A DNA stretch of 64,000 nucleotides from Micropruina sp. (lineage in GTDB: Bacteria > Actinomycetota > Actinomycetes > Propionibacteriales > Propionibacteriaceae). The stretch's first letter is position 1; each line of letters opens with the position of its first letter. The notes under the pieces were generated by a model. That model did not search any database and was not told where the DNA came from. It worked only from the letters and a program-made list of their open reading frames with translations. The stretch spans positions 1,758,865 through 1,822,864 of the forward strand of contig JADJTM010000001.1 of the NCBI GenBank assembly GCA_016711205.1, read 5' to 3'. Made by a program: the position numbers and the translations under genes. Of this stretch, positions 18,211 to 28,558 are shown one piece after another.

Positions 18211-18432
18211 GGGGACTCCTTTCGGGTGTGACCACCGCTGCGGCGACACGGCCACTTTCGGCTGTGCACCAGCGGGGCGGTTGAACCCGGTCTTCGATCG
18301 AGGCTCGCGGGGTTGAAAGACCCGAAAGCCACTACCGAGGACCGAGGATTCACGTGCTGTCGCGCGGTGGACGGTGGTTGGTTGTTCAGTTGTGCGCTGG
18401 TCTCGCCCTAGCTCGACCGGCGGAAAGTGGTC

Positions 18433-18458
18433 AGGGGAGTGGCGAAAGCCACTCCCCT
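18433..18458 (-). terminator. Hairpin between rpsO and pnp
   Basis: Perfect 11-bp stem AGGGGAGTGGC–loop–GCCACTCCCCT, seven bases after the rpsO stop. There is no clear U-run, so it could be an attenuator or a processing site as well as a terminator. In other bacteria an RNase III-cleaved stem in this gap controls pnp expression. Confidence 0.6.
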
Positions 18459-18465
18459 GTCGAAG

Positions 18466-18729
18466 TCAGCGGCGCAGGCCGAGCCGCGCGATCAGTTCGC
18501 GGTAGTGCTCGACGTCCTGCTTGGCGACGTAGTTCAGCAGCCGGCGGCGCTGGCCGACCAGCAGCAGCAGGCCGCGGCGGCTGTGGTGGTCGCCCTTGTG
18601 CACCTTGAGGTGCTCGGTCAGGTGGGCGATCCGACGGGTGAGCAGAGCGATCTGCACGTCGGGCGACCCGGTGTCACCCGGCTTGGTCGCGTACTCTTCG
18701 ATGGTCTTCTTCTTCAGATCAGCGTCCAT
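18466..18729 (-). CDS. rpsO: 30S ribosomal protein S15
   Basis: Primary 16S rRNA-binding protein of the small subunit platform. Start at the ATG giving MDADLKKKTIEEYA, 87 residues. The conserved core GDTGSPDVQIALLT, HLKVHKGDHHSRRGLL and the C-terminal YRELIARLGLRR are intact. The roughly 110-base leader upstream could host S15 autoregulation, but no specific structure was identified. Confidence 0.98.
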   Translation of the reverse strand: MDADLKKKTIEEYATKPGDTGSPDVQIALLTRRIAHLTEHLKVHKGDHHSRRGLLLLVGQRRRLLNYVAKQDVEHYRELIARLGLRR

Positions 18730-18961
18730 GAAGGCGGCTGCTCTCCTCTCGGTTTCCCGTTGCGCGGCGCACCCCTGCCAATGGCACGATTTCCGGTTGG
18801 ATTTCGCTGGGCTGCTCTTGCGAGTCCGCGGGCGCTCTAACGCCAACCACGTACTTTACCGCAGCGTGCCGATCAGCAGAAATCCGGCTGGTCCAGCCGC
18901 TAGATTGGCCGCTTGCGACAAGTTGTCGCCACGACGGTATCCGCCCCCGACTGGAGCACCC

Positions 18962-20176
18962 ATGTGGTCATCTCGCACGCTTCACATGCTGCTCGGTCTC
19001 GCTCTCGCCGCGTTGTTCGCAGTGGTGCCCTCGCCGTCCGCCACAGCCAAAGTCACCGGCCGGGCCTACTTCAACGATCCGCTGGTGACCTCCAAGCAGT
19101 ACACCATCAGCAAGAAGATCCGCTCCCTGATCGACACGACTCCCGGCCGGACGAAGAAGTCATCGGGTGCAGTCATCCGGGTGGCCATGTACACCTATTC
19201 CAGCGGCGAGCAGGCTACGATCGACGCCCTGGTACGGGCGGCCAAGCGCGGCGTCACCGTGAAACTGCTGCTCGACAGCGACAACACCCTCGAACCTGGA
19301 TCGACGCACTACGCGGACTACTTCCGTGCATTGGCACGCAAATATCCGAAGTTCACGGTGTCGTTCTGCCCCATCGGCCGAGGCTGCATCGGCAACGCGC
19401 ATCCGGGGTCGAACAACCACAACAAGTTCTTCTTGTTCTCACGCACCGACGGAAGCGCGCGGGTGGTGGTGCAGTCATCAGCGAACCTGAACAAGACCAA
19501 CTCGGTGGCGTACTGGAACAACGCGGTCGTCCTGGTGAACAGCGGGCTCTACCTCGACTACCTCGCCTACTTCAACGACCTGTGGGCGCAGCAGCCGTCG
19601 TCCCATTACGGACGAATCGCGACCAGCGGCAGCGCCACGGCCTGGCATTTTCCGATGATCGCCGGCGACCCGGTTGCCGAGACGCTGAGCTCGGACGTGG
19701 CCTGCAGCGGCAACACCGCGGTCGGTTCGAAGGGACGAACGATCGTGCGCGTCGCGATGAAGGACTTCTATCGCGTCGAGGTCGCGGCGGCTCTGTGGTA
19801 CCTGGCCGACCGCGGCTGCTTGGTCGATGTCGCCTACGACGAACCTGCCCAGTTCGAGCCCTACCGCAGCCAATCAGCGGCCGTGGTGGCCACGCTGCAG
19901 GTGCCGCTGACCAACCCGGGGGGACGGATCCGGCTGTTCGTGGCGGGGCCGGCGACCGCGGCCCAGCCCAAGCGCCGGCTGATCCACTCCAAGCACCTGC
20001 TGATCGAGGGCGGCTACGCCGGCAGGAAGAACACCAAGGTGGTGTTCACCGGCAGCCACAACTTCAGCTACGGGTCGCTGCGCGACAACGACGAAACGCT
20101 GCTGCGGGTGACCAGTGCGAGCATCCACGACCAGTACCGGGCCAACTTCCAGCGAATCCTGACCACGCTGGCGTGA
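18962..20176 (+). CDS. Secreted phospholipase D-like protein
   Basis: 404 residues with a signal peptide (hydrophobic 8–22, likely cleavage after PSATA, residue 29). Two HKD motifs are visible: H153-x-K155 (HNKFFLFS, with SSANLN downstream) and H342-x-K344 (HSKHLLIEG, with GSHNFSYG downstream), so both halves of the PLD active site are present. The extracellular substrate is unknown; phospholipase, nuclease or transphosphatidylase are all possible in this superfamily. Convergent with ahcY, only four bases apart. Confidence 0.85.
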   Translation: MWSSRTLHMLLGLALAALFAVVPSPSATAKVTGRAYFNDPLVTSKQYTISKKIRSLIDTTPGRTKKSSGAVIRVAMYTYSSGEQATIDALVRAAKRGVTVKLLLDSDNTLEPGSTHYADYFRALARKYPKFTVSFCPIGRGCIGNAHPGSNNHNKFFLFSRTDGSARVVVQSSANLNKTNSVAYWNNAVVLVNSGLYLDYLAYFNDLWAQQPSSHYGRIATSGSATAWHFPMIAGDPVAETLSSDVACSGNTAVGSKGRTIVRVAMKDFYRVEVAAALWYLADRGCLVDVAYDEPAQFEPYRSQSAAVVATLQVPLTNPGGRIRLFVAGPATAAQPKRRLIHSKHLLIEGGYAGRKNTKVVFTGSHNFSYGSLRDNDETLLRVTSASIHDQYRANFQRILTTLA

Positions 20177-20180
20177 CGCG

Positions 20181-21596
<1,416 letters not shown>

Positions 21597-21858
21597 CAGC
21601 GCAGCGTAGTCGGTCCACCGCTGGGGAGCCTCCCGCCGCGCGCCGGGTCAGTCGGCTTCTGCCGCGCAAACGACCCGGCTGCGACCTGCCCCCGCCCACT
21701 TCATTGCCGCGCGTGCGGTCACTTCTGGGACGCACGCGCCGCGCGGGTCATGCGAGACGGCTCCGTCCACTGTGCGGACACCAGGCGTGTGAGGTGACAA
21801 CGCACCCCGCACGGAGTTGGATGGAGACCACGTCCAGCGTCAAAGGAGAGCCAGAGCC

Positions 21859-22986
21859 ATGGCCTTCGTCCTCGGCATTCCGGTCAGTGCCGACCCCGCC
21901 GAACGGCGCACCCCGATCGTTCCCGATGTGGCCACCAAGCTGCGGGCCCTGGGCGCATCCCTGCTGATCGAGCGCGGCGCCACGGCCCGCGCCAACATCA
22001 CCGAGCACGAGTTGGGCGAGGTCACCTGGGTCGACACCACCGCCGAGGTGATGGCCGGCTCGGACGTCGTCTGGACGATCGGCGCCCCGCCCGCCGCCGA
22101 GGCGCTCGCCGCGCTGCGTCCGGGCACGGTGTTGATCGGCACCCTGTCGCCCTTCGCGGACGCCGCCCGCGTGCAGGCGCTGGCCGCCGGGGGCGTGAAC
22201 GCGTTCGCGATGGAACTGCTCCCCCGCATCTCGCGCGCCCAGTCAATGGACATCCTGTCGTCACAGGGTGCCGCGTCCGGCTACCAGTGCGCCCTGATCG
22301 GCGCCGCCCGCGCCCCCAAGTTCTTCCCGATGCTGACCTACGCCGCGGGCACCGTCCGGCCGGCCCGGGTGCTGGTGATCGGCGCCGGTGTCGCCGGGCT
22401 GCAGGCCATCGCCACCGCCAAGCGGCTGGGAGCGATCGTGGAGGGGTACGACGTCCGTCCCGAAACCAAAGAGCAGATCGAGTCGCTGGGCGCCAAGTTC
22501 GTCGACACCGGCGTCAGCGCGGCCGGCGAGGGCGGCTACGCCCGCGAGCTCACCGAGGCCGAGAAGGGCGCCCAGGAGGCCAAGCTCGGCAAGGCCATCG
22601 CCCAGTGCGACGTGCTGATCACCACCGCCGCCGTGCCCGGCAAGAAGGCCCCGCAGATCGTTTCGGAGATGATGGTGAACGCCATGCGTCCCGGCGCTGT
22701 GGTCGTCGACATGGCCGCCGAACAGGGCGGCAACGTGGTCGGCACGGTGGCCGGCAGCGAGGTGCGGGTCGGGCCCGCGCATGTGGTCGGCCCGGTCAAC
22801 CTGCCCAGCCGCATGCCGGTGCACGCCTCCGAGATGGTCGCCAAGAACCTGCTGAACTTTCTCACCCCGATGGTCATCGACGCTTCGATCCGCATCGACA
22901 CCTCGGACGAGGTGGTGGCCGGCACTGCGCTGTGCCTGGACGGCGCCGTCGTCCACCCGCTGGTGAAGCAGGTGCTGGGGCTGTGA
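21859..22986 (+). CDS. pntAA: Proton-translocating NAD(P) transhydrogenase, subunit alpha part 1
   Basis: Soluble NAD(H)-binding domain I of the transhydrogenase that uses the proton gradient to reduce NADP+ with NADH. An AAGGAG site precedes the ATG by about 11 bases; 375 residues. AlaDH/PNT N-domain (1–140), then the NAD-binding domain with VIGAGVAGLQA (about 174–184) and GYDVRPETKEQ. It is the split actinobacterial form, with the membrane part in the following genes. Confidence 0.95.
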   Translation: MAFVLGIPVSADPAERRTPIVPDVATKLRALGASLLIERGATARANITEHELGEVTWVDTTAEVMAGSDVVWTIGAPPAAEALAALRPGTVLIGTLSPFADAARVQALAAGGVNAFAMELLPRISRAQSMDILSSQGAASGYQCALIGAARAPKFFPMLTYAAGTVRPARVLVIGAGVAGLQAIATAKRLGAIVEGYDVRPETKEQIESLGAKFVDTGVSAAGEGGYARELTEAEKGAQEAKLGKAIAQCDVLITTAAVPGKKAPQIVSEMMVNAMRPGAVVVDMAAEQGGNVVGTVAGSEVRVGPAHVVGPVNLPSRMPVHASEMVAKNLLNFLTPMVIDASIRIDTSDEVVAGTALCLDGAVVHPLVKQVLGL

Positions 22987-23067
22987 CGACGATGCCGAGA
23001 CCGTGCGACCCGAAGATGGGCCGGTGACCCCACTTCGGGGCCTGCGAATGAGGAGAAGCGTGACGCG

Positions 23068-23403
23068 ATGACCGACCTGCTGTATCTGTACATCTTCATG
23101 CTGGCAGCCTTCGTCGGCTACGAGGTGATCTCACGGGTGCCGGTGATTCTGCACACCCCGCTGATGTCAGGCTCAAACTTCATTCACGGCGTGGTGCTGG
23201 TGGGCGCCATGTACGCGCTGGGCCACGCCGAAACTCCGCTGCAGATCGTGCTCGGCTTCCTCGCCGTGCTGCTCGGCGCCGCGAACGCGGCCGGCGGTTA
23301 TGTGGTCACCGAGCGCATGCTGGCCATGTTCGCGCCCAAGAAGAAGAAGCTGCCCGGCGGCGAACAGCCCGGCGAGTTGCCCAGCGGCAAGCAGGGGGCC
23401 TGA
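23068..23403 (+). CDS. pntAB: Transhydrogenase subunit alpha part 2 (membrane)
   Basis: 111 residues with three hydrophobic segments (about 5–20, 40–52, 60–80) that form part of membrane domain II. The HTPLMSGSNFIHGV motif is diagnostic of PntAb. A lysine-rich cytoplasmic tail (PKKKKLPGG) ends the protein. Six bases before pntB, so translationally linked. Confidence 0.94.
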   Translation: MTDLLYLYIFMLAAFVGYEVISRVPVILHTPLMSGSNFIHGVVLVGAMYALGHAETPLQIVLGFLAVLLGAANAAGGYVVTERMLAMFAPKKKKLPGGEQPGELPSGKQGA

Positions 23404-23408
23404 TCACC

Positions 23409-24788
23409 ATGATGTGGCTCGTCAACGGGGTGTACCTCGTCGTCGCGGTGTTGTTCATCCTCGGGCTGAAGGCGATGAGCTCGCCGGTCAAGGCCCGCAG
23501 TGGCATCGCCTGGGCCGGCGTCGGCATGGTGCTGGCCACGCTGGTCACGTTCCTGATCCCCGGCATGCAGAACCTGACGCTGATGCTGGTCGCGATCGTG
23601 CTCGGCGGCGGTGTGGCCTGGTGGGCCGGCAAGGTCGTCAAGATGACCGACATGCCGCAGATGGTCGCCATCTACAACGGCATGGGCGGCGGCGCGGCGG
23701 CCCTGATCGCCGCTGTCGAGTTCGCCCGTGCCGAGGTGCACGGCCCGGTGGTGGGCACCCTGGCGGTGCTCGGTTCGCTGATCGGTTCGGTCGCGTTCAG
23801 CGGCTCGGTGATCGCGTTCCTGAAGCTACAGGGCATCATGAAGAAGGCCATCCGGCTGCCCGGGCAGAACCTGATCAACATCGCGCTCGGTCTGCTCACC
23901 ATCGCCCTGGGCGTGTGGATCGTGATCTCGTCGGTCGGGGTGGGCACCGCCAACCCGCTGCTGCTGGTGCTGTTCTTCGTGTTGTCGCTGGCGCTCGGCG
24001 TGATTTTGACCATGCCGATCGGCGGAGCCGACATGCCGGTGGTGATCTCGCTGCTCAACGCGTTCACCGGTCTGGCGGTCGGCTTCGAGGGCTACGTGCT
24101 GGGCAACCCGACGCTGATCATCGCGGGCATCGTGGTGGGCGCGTCCGGCACGCTGCTGACGCAGCTGATGGCCAAGGCGATGAACCGTCCGATCCTGGGG
24201 GTGCTGTTCACCCCGATCACCGGCGAGGCGCAGGCCGGCGGCGAGATCGAGGGCAGCATGCGCGAGATGACCGCCATGGACGCCGCCGCGCTGATGCGCT
24301 ACTCCGAGAAGGTTCTGGTCATTCCGGGCTACGGCATGGCCGTGGCCGGCGCCCAGCACAAGGTGTGGGAGATGGCGAAGCTGCTCGAAGAGCAGGGCGT
24401 CGAGGTGAAGTTCGCGATCCACCCGGTCGCCGGACGGATGCCCGGCCACATGAACGTGCTGCTGGCCGAGGCGGGCGTGCCGTACGAGAAGATCTTCGAC
24501 CTGGAAGAGATCAACGCCGAGTTTCCGCAGACCGACGTGGCGCTGGTGATCGGCGCCAACGACGTGGTCAACCCGGTGGCCCGCACCGACAAGTCGTCCC
24601 CGATCTTCGGCATGCCGATCCTGGACGCCGACAAGGCGCGCAACTGCATCGTGATCAAGCGTGGCCGGGGCGCCGGATACTCCGGCATCGAGAACGCCCT
24701 GTTCTACGGCGACCACACCACGATGCTCTACGGCAGCGCCCAGCAGGCCGTGGGTGACGTGATCACGCAGCTGAAGGAACTCAGCTGA
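23409..24788 (+). CDS. pntB: NAD(P) transhydrogenase subunit beta
   Basis: 459 residues: an N-terminal membrane region with about eight to nine helices (domain II), then the NADP(H)-binding domain III from about residue 285. Domain III features: GYGMAVAGAQHKVWEM, HPVAGRMPGHMNVLLAEA, IGANDVVNP and the lid region GRGAGYSG. Third gene of the pntAA–pntAB–pntB operon, which ends in a strong hairpin at 24854. Confidence 0.96.
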   Translation: MMWLVNGVYLVVAVLFILGLKAMSSPVKARSGIAWAGVGMVLATLVTFLIPGMQNLTLMLVAIVLGGGVAWWAGKVVKMTDMPQMVAIYNGMGGGAAALIAAVEFARAEVHGPVVGTLAVLGSLIGSVAFSGSVIAFLKLQGIMKKAIRLPGQNLINIALGLLTIALGVWIVISSVGVGTANPLLLVLFFVLSLALGVILTMPIGGADMPVVISLLNAFTGLAVGFEGYVLGNPTLIIAGIVVGASGTLLTQLMAKAMNRPILGVLFTPITGEAQAGGEIEGSMREMTAMDAAALMRYSEKVLVIPGYGMAVAGAQHKVWEMAKLLEEQGVEVKFAIHPVAGRMPGHMNVLLAEAGVPYEKIFDLEEINAEFPQTDVALVIGANDVVNPVARTDKSSPIFGMPILDADKARNCIVIKRGRGAGYSGIENALFYGDHTTMLYGSAQQAVGDVITQLKELS

Positions 24789-24853
24789 ACGCTGGGACGC
24801 AACCGGGCTGAGCGGCGTCCATCGAAGGCTCGCCGCACCACCGCACAACGGCC

Positions 24854-24885
24854 AGGAGCCCCGCTCGATCGTGAGCGGGGCTCCT
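24854..24885. terminator. Bidirectional terminator between pntB and lipoprotein gene
   Basis: Perfect 13-bp stem AGGAGCCCCGCTC–GATCGT–GAGCGGGGCTCCT located between two convergent genes (66 bases after pntB, 23 bases past the lipoprotein stop). No long T-run, but position and stem strength support a terminator for both. Confidence 0.75.
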
Positions 24886-24907
24886 CAACGGTTGTCGGAA
24901 CCGACGC

Positions 24908-25636
24908 TCAGCCGGGCATCTCGGTGTAGTCGGCCGGGGCCGTGATCTCGACGGGCTCGTTGTACTTCGACACCAGCATCTCGAGTTCGGTGGAGGTGCC
25001 GCTGACCTCCGTGCTCATCAGCATCTTCACCATGCGGCCCTCCGAGTCGAGCCAGGTCTCGTAGTTCGTGATCTTGGCGGCGGACGCGCTGGCACCGGCC
25101 ACCTTCGACAGGTCGAGATCGATCCGATAGTGGTCGGCCTGCACCCCGTTGATGGCCTCGGAGCCGACCAACTCGACCTTGGCGATCGCTCCCTTGTTGT
25201 CGCGCATCCACTGGGTCTGGTCGGTCTGGGACAGATCCATCGACTGGGTGGCGCTCTCGGGCATCTTCACCCACCCCGTCGGAGCCTTCATGAAGAACTT
25301 TCCGTCGATCATGATCAGCTCGGTCGCGGTCTCGCCACCCATGGTGATGTGCATGGCGGTGGTGCGCCCGGCATCGGCTTTGACGACGCCCTGCATGGTC
25401 GTCTTCTTGCCCCCTGTGGTGGTGGTCATGTCGAGGGTGTAGCTGGTGACCGACTGCATCGCCGTCGTCACCTTCTCGACGAACGCGTCGGGGGTGAGTG
25501 CGGTACCTGCGGGAGCGGCCGGTGATGCGGCGGTACCTGCCGGTGCGGCTGTGGTGGTGGTGGTCGCGGCGGCGCTGCACCCACTGAGTAGGGCGAGAGA
25601 GGCGGTGAGGCCGACGATCACGCGCGGCAGAAGCAT
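24908..25636 (-). CDS. LppX/LprG-like lipoprotein
   Basis: 242-residue secreted lipoprotein. Start at the ATG giving MLLPRVIVGLTASLALLSGC, with a lipobox LLSGC at 16–20; a longer reading lacks a signal peptide at its start. A Thr/Ala/Pro-rich linker (to about 50) precedes a domain with alternating strands (TLDMTTTTGG, MQGVVKADAGRTTAMHI, IMIDGKFFMKAPTGW, DHYRIDLDLSK) that resembles the LppX_LprAFG / LolA-like fold used to carry lipids across the envelope. Ligand unknown. Confidence 0.78.
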   Translation of the reverse strand: MLLPRVIVGLTASLALLSGCSAAATTTTTAAPAGTAASPAAPAGTALTPDAFVEKVTTAMQSVTSYTLDMTTTTGGKKTTMQGVVKADAGRTTAMHITMGGETATELIMIDGKFFMKAPTGWVKMPESATQSMDLSQTDQTQWMRDNKGAIAKVELVGSEAINGVQADHYRIDLDLSKVAGASASAAKITNYETWLDSEGRMVKMLMSTEVSGTSTELEMLVSKYNEPVEITAPADYTEMPG

Positions 25637-25816
25637 GGAACGTCCTTTGGAACGGAGGGGTTTGGGCACGCCAAGTATTTCATGGCGCGGGGCCACGCAC
25701 CGTCCGCGAGACTACAATCGGCCAGCCGCTGCGGCCTGGTTGCGCCCGGCCATAGGCTTGCGGACGTCTGGCAAGATGAGCCATCGCAGCACACCCCTCG
25801 ACCCGTGGAGGTACCC

Positions 25817-26311
25817 ATGACGGAGCCCATGTCGGTTCGGCTGTGCACGGCAGAGGACCTTCCGGCACTCAGCCGGCGTGAGCCGCATCCGAATGCGCAC
25901 TACGCCGATGGTCACTACCAGCGCCAGCAGCAGGGCGACTACCTGTTCGCGCTGGCCCTGCGAGACTCCGAACTGCTGGGCACCAGCGTGCTGGACTGCC
26001 GCGGCGACAACCTGCTGCAGCCCGAACTGAAGAGCCTGTGGGTCTACCCCGAGCACCGCCGGCAGGGTGCCGCCCGCGCCCTGACCCGCTACCTCGAAGA
26101 GCAGGCGCTCGACCTCGGCTTCGACGAGATCTTTCTTCGGGTCGATCCGCAGAATGCGGCGGCCATTCCGATGTACATCTCCCTCGACTACACCCCCACC
26201 GGTGACCACCACCTGACCACCTACGAGTACGTGGACGGCCTGGGCGCGACCCATTCGCGCGAACAGATGGACGCCATCTACCGCAAGTCGCTGCGACTGC
26301 TGCGCGGGTAG
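25817..26311 (+). CDS. GNAT-family N-acetyltransferase
   Basis: 164-residue acetyltransferase starting MTEPMSVRLCTAEDLPAL. Motif A is LKSLWVYPEHRRQGAARALT (about 73–92), followed by GFDEIFLRVDPQNAAAIPMY, the acetyl-CoA-binding and dimer-contact part of the fold. Substrate unknown. Last gene before the repeat-rich accessory island. Confidence 0.85.
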   Translation: MTEPMSVRLCTAEDLPALSRREPHPNAHYADGHYQRQQQGDYLFALALRDSELLGTSVLDCRGDNLLQPELKSLWVYPEHRRQGAARALTRYLEEQALDLGFDEIFLRVDPQNAAAIPMYISLDYTPTGDHHLTTYEYVDGLGATHSREQMDAIYRKSLRLLRG

Positions 26312-26384
26312 GCCGGCGCGTCCGCTCGTCCGCGCGTCCGCACGATCGCCGCACCCCTCACCCCGCAGCACCCGCCGAGGTACC

Positions 26385-26442
26385 GCTCGCCCAACTATTT
26401 GGCGCTCGCGGAGCTTGGCGAGCCCCAAGTAGTTGGACGAGC
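26385..26442. repeat. 58-bp imperfect palindrome, intact copy
   Basis: Reads GCTCGCCCAACTATTTGGCGC … CAAGTAGTTGGACGAGC and pairs with itself almost end to end around a central AGCT. It lies just past the 3' end of the AbiEi-like gene. A second copy flanks that gene on the other side but is split by an insertion sequence (27447–27480 and 29004–29039). Confidence 0.8.
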
Positions 26443-26476
26443 ACCAATTGTGTTGGGCGTGCAACCGGGCGCCCTG

Positions 26477-27376
26477 CTACGTGCCCGCCGGAAGCCAGGG
26501 ACGCATCGCCAAGGTATGTGGGACTCGCCGCTCCAGCTCACCGGGTTGGCGCAGCACGTCCTTGCCCCACCGCAGCACGAAGTACCCCTGCGCCTCGAGC
26601 GCCGCTTGCCGCTCACGCGCGTTGCGGACCGCCACGACGGGCGAGACCCCGAACTCACCGTCGTATTTGCCCTCACCGTCGTACTCGCCGACGACTCTCT
26701 TGCCACGCCACAGGAAGTCCGCTCGGGCGATGAACTCGCCCGTAGCCGAGAAGATCTGCGCCTGGATCTCGGGCACCGGCAGTCCCGCCATCACGATGCG
26801 AGCCCGACTCTCGGATTCGGGTGGGCTCTCGCTGAGCGGATCCGCGAACAGGATCGCCCGTTCGGCCTTGCGACAGCCGTACCGGTCGGACGCCGCGGCG
26901 AGCAACGCCTCTCGATCCACCCCCGCACGCAGCGCCGCATCGGTGATCATGACCGCTTCGGGGAAGGGCACGGTGCAGGCAAGATCGACCACGGTTCGAA
27001 GCAGCGAGGTGACCGGCAGCCCGTCCACGAAGACGACCTCTTCGCTGGTCAGCGAGGCGGCCCGCGCATGCACGTGCGCGGATTTGTTGCCGTGGCCGCC
27101 GAACGTTCTGACCACCTCGACGAGCGTCAGCGGAGACGCCAGGGTCGGCAGACCGTGGATGAGGGCCGCCGATCGGTGACTGAACCAGGTGCCGACGTTC
27201 AGGTAGAGCGCGGTTGCCTCGATCGCTCGTCGTAACCGCTGACCCGGCTGCAGTTCAGCGGCCGGCGCAACCACTCCGCGCCGCACCCTGACCAGGTCGC
27301 CCGCACCGACTCTGCGTGCGATCCGCGCGTAATCGAGGTCGTTGCCGACCAGCTCTCGGGTGGGATGGAACTCCAT
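26477..27376 (-). CDS. AbiEi-antitoxin-like protein with C-terminal nuclease-like (DUF559-type) domain
   Basis: 299 residues. The N-terminus contains a winged-helix-like ARIARRVGAGDLVRVRRGVVAP segment resembling the AbiEi antitoxin domain, then WFSHRSAALIHGLP, a family hallmark. The C-terminal part carries ARADFLW … RVVGEYDGEGKY and LRWGKDVL, a D…ExD arrangement expected of a PD-(D/E)XK or Vsr-like nuclease fold. Such genes are common as singletons in Actinobacteria. No AbiEii nucleotidyltransferase toxin is next to it, so a working toxin–antitoxin pair is not supported. It lies between two copies of the same palindrome. Confidence 0.75.
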   Translation of the reverse strand: MEFHPTRELVGNDLDYARIARRVGAGDLVRVRRGVVAPAAELQPGQRLRRAIEATALYLNVGTWFSHRSAALIHGLPTLASPLTLVEVVRTFGGHGNKSAHVHARAASLTSEEVVFVDGLPVTSLLRTVVDLACTVPFPEAVMITDAALRAGVDREALLAAASDRYGCRKAERAILFADPLSESPPESESRARIVMAGLPVPEIQAQIFSATGEFIARADFLWRGKRVVGEYDGEGKYDGEFGVSPVVAVRNARERQAALEAQGYFVLRWGKDVLRQPGELERRVPHTLAMRPWLPAGT

Positions 27377-27446
27377 GCCCTCATCACACGACCGGCGCGC
27401 TGCGACTGTTCAGATTCGCTGCCCCCGGTGCGGCCGGACGCATTCC

Positions 27447-27480
27447 GCTCGGCCAACTATTTGCCGCTCGCGAAGCTCCG
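27447..27480. repeat. Left part of the interrupted palindrome
   Basis: GCTCGGCCAACTATTTGCCGC followed by TCGCGAAGCTCCG; matches the left arm of the intact copy at 26385. Its mirror image is found at 29004–29039, on the other side of the insertion sequence. Confidence 0.75.
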
Positions 27481-27486
27481 AAGTTG

Positions 27487-28536
27487 TCAACCTGGTGTGG
27501 ACAGTTCGCGAGTGTTGATGCCGGTGGGTCCGACGGTGGGGGCTCGGGGTGCTTGTCGGAAGCGGTTGGGGTGTGCGGCGTGGTAGGCGTCGAGTTGTGC
27601 TTGCCGTCGGGCTTGGTCGGTGGCGACGGTGCCGTGGTAGACGGCAGCCGGGGTGTAGTAGCCGATGCCGGAGTGTCTGTGGTGGTTGGCGTATCGATCG
27701 AGGAAAGCTTGTGTCCAGGCGCGGGCGTGGTCGATGTCATCGAACCGGGGTGGGTGGTCGATGTCGTATTTGATGGTTTTAAACATGGATTCGGAAAACG
27801 GGTTGTCGTTGCTGACGCGCGGACGGGAGAACGATCCGGTGACGTGGTGGTCGTTGAAGACGCCGGCCAGGTCGGCTGAGCGCATCGCGGAGCCGTTATC
27901 GGCATGGACGACATCCACGTGGCCGTGTTGCTGGAACGCGCGCCGGAAGAGCCTTTTGGCGGCGTGGCTGGTGGTAGTGGGTTCGATCAGCCAGCCGGTC
28001 GGGAAGCGAGAGTAGACGTCGAGGATCAGCATCAACTGGTAACACTCGAGGCCTTCTGGGCCGCCGCACAACTCGGTCGCGTCCCAGGACCACAGTTGGT
28101 TCGGTCGGAACGCCTGCGCGGTCGGAGCGGGCCGTTTCCGGCGTGATCCGCTGCCTTGGCTCCGTTGCCGGCGGCGATCCCCGACCAGGTTCTCGGATCG
28201 GGCGATCCGGTAGAACGTGGCTTGCGAACAGCTCACCTGCCCGGCATCGAAACTGCGCCAATAGGTTTGCACGACCGACAGCTCGGCGTATTCATCCGCC
28301 ACCAGCGACTCGATCACTTGGGCCCGCTCGGCCTCGGCCAGGGCCGCCGGCTGGTGCCGGTCACGATGCGGCACCGGCTCCGGCACCCGCCGATCGTGAC
28401 AATAACCCCTGGTCAACCGATAGAAAGAGGCGCGTGGCAGGCCAGTGACACGACAGGCTCGGCTAATCGTCCAGCCCGCCGTCGTTGACAGCGCTGAGAC
28501 CGCGTCGGTCAGGACAACTTGAGCCGCTTCAGCCAT
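27487..28536 (-). CDS. IS3-type transposase OrfB (DDE integrase domain)
   Basis: Catalytic transposase. From the ATG at 28536 (MAEAAQVVLTDAV) it has 349 residues. An N-terminal HTH-like region (WTISRACRVTGLPRASFYR) leads into the rve integrase core: first Asp in WSWDATELCGG, second in VVHADNGSAM, and Glu in NPFSESMFKTIK, so the DDE triad is complete. The stop codon lies inside the left terminal repeat. The reading frame is +1 relative to orfA and begins 23 bases after the orfA stop, so it is probably translated from its own start or by reinitiation. Confidence 0.88.
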   Translation of the reverse strand: MAEAAQVVLTDAVSALSTTAGWTISRACRVTGLPRASFYRLTRGYCHDRRVPEPVPHRDRHQPAALAEAERAQVIESLVADEYAELSVVQTYWRSFDAGQVSCSQATFYRIARSENLVGDRRRQRSQGSGSRRKRPAPTAQAFRPNQLWSWDATELCGGPEGLECYQLMLILDVYSRFPTGWLIEPTTTSHAAKRLFRRAFQQHGHVDVVHADNGSAMRSADLAGVFNDHHVTGSFSRPRVSNDNPFSESMFKTIKYDIDHPPRFDDIDHARAWTQAFLDRYANHHRHSGIGYYTPAAVYHGTVATDQARRQAQLDAYHAAHPNRFRQAPRAPTVGPTGINTRELSTPG

Positions 28537-28558
28537 GACGCGTACTCGGTCGCGGACA

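Noticed and set aside
21597..21858. Possible SAH riboswitch upstream of ahcY
   Set aside because: The leader has hairpin-forming GC-rich stretches, but I could not find the conserved SAH-riboswitch core, so no feature was reported.
26477..27376. AbiEi as part of a type IV toxin–antitoxin system
   Set aside because: No AbiEii nucleotidyltransferase is encoded next to it; orphan AbiEi-like proteins are common in Actinobacteria.
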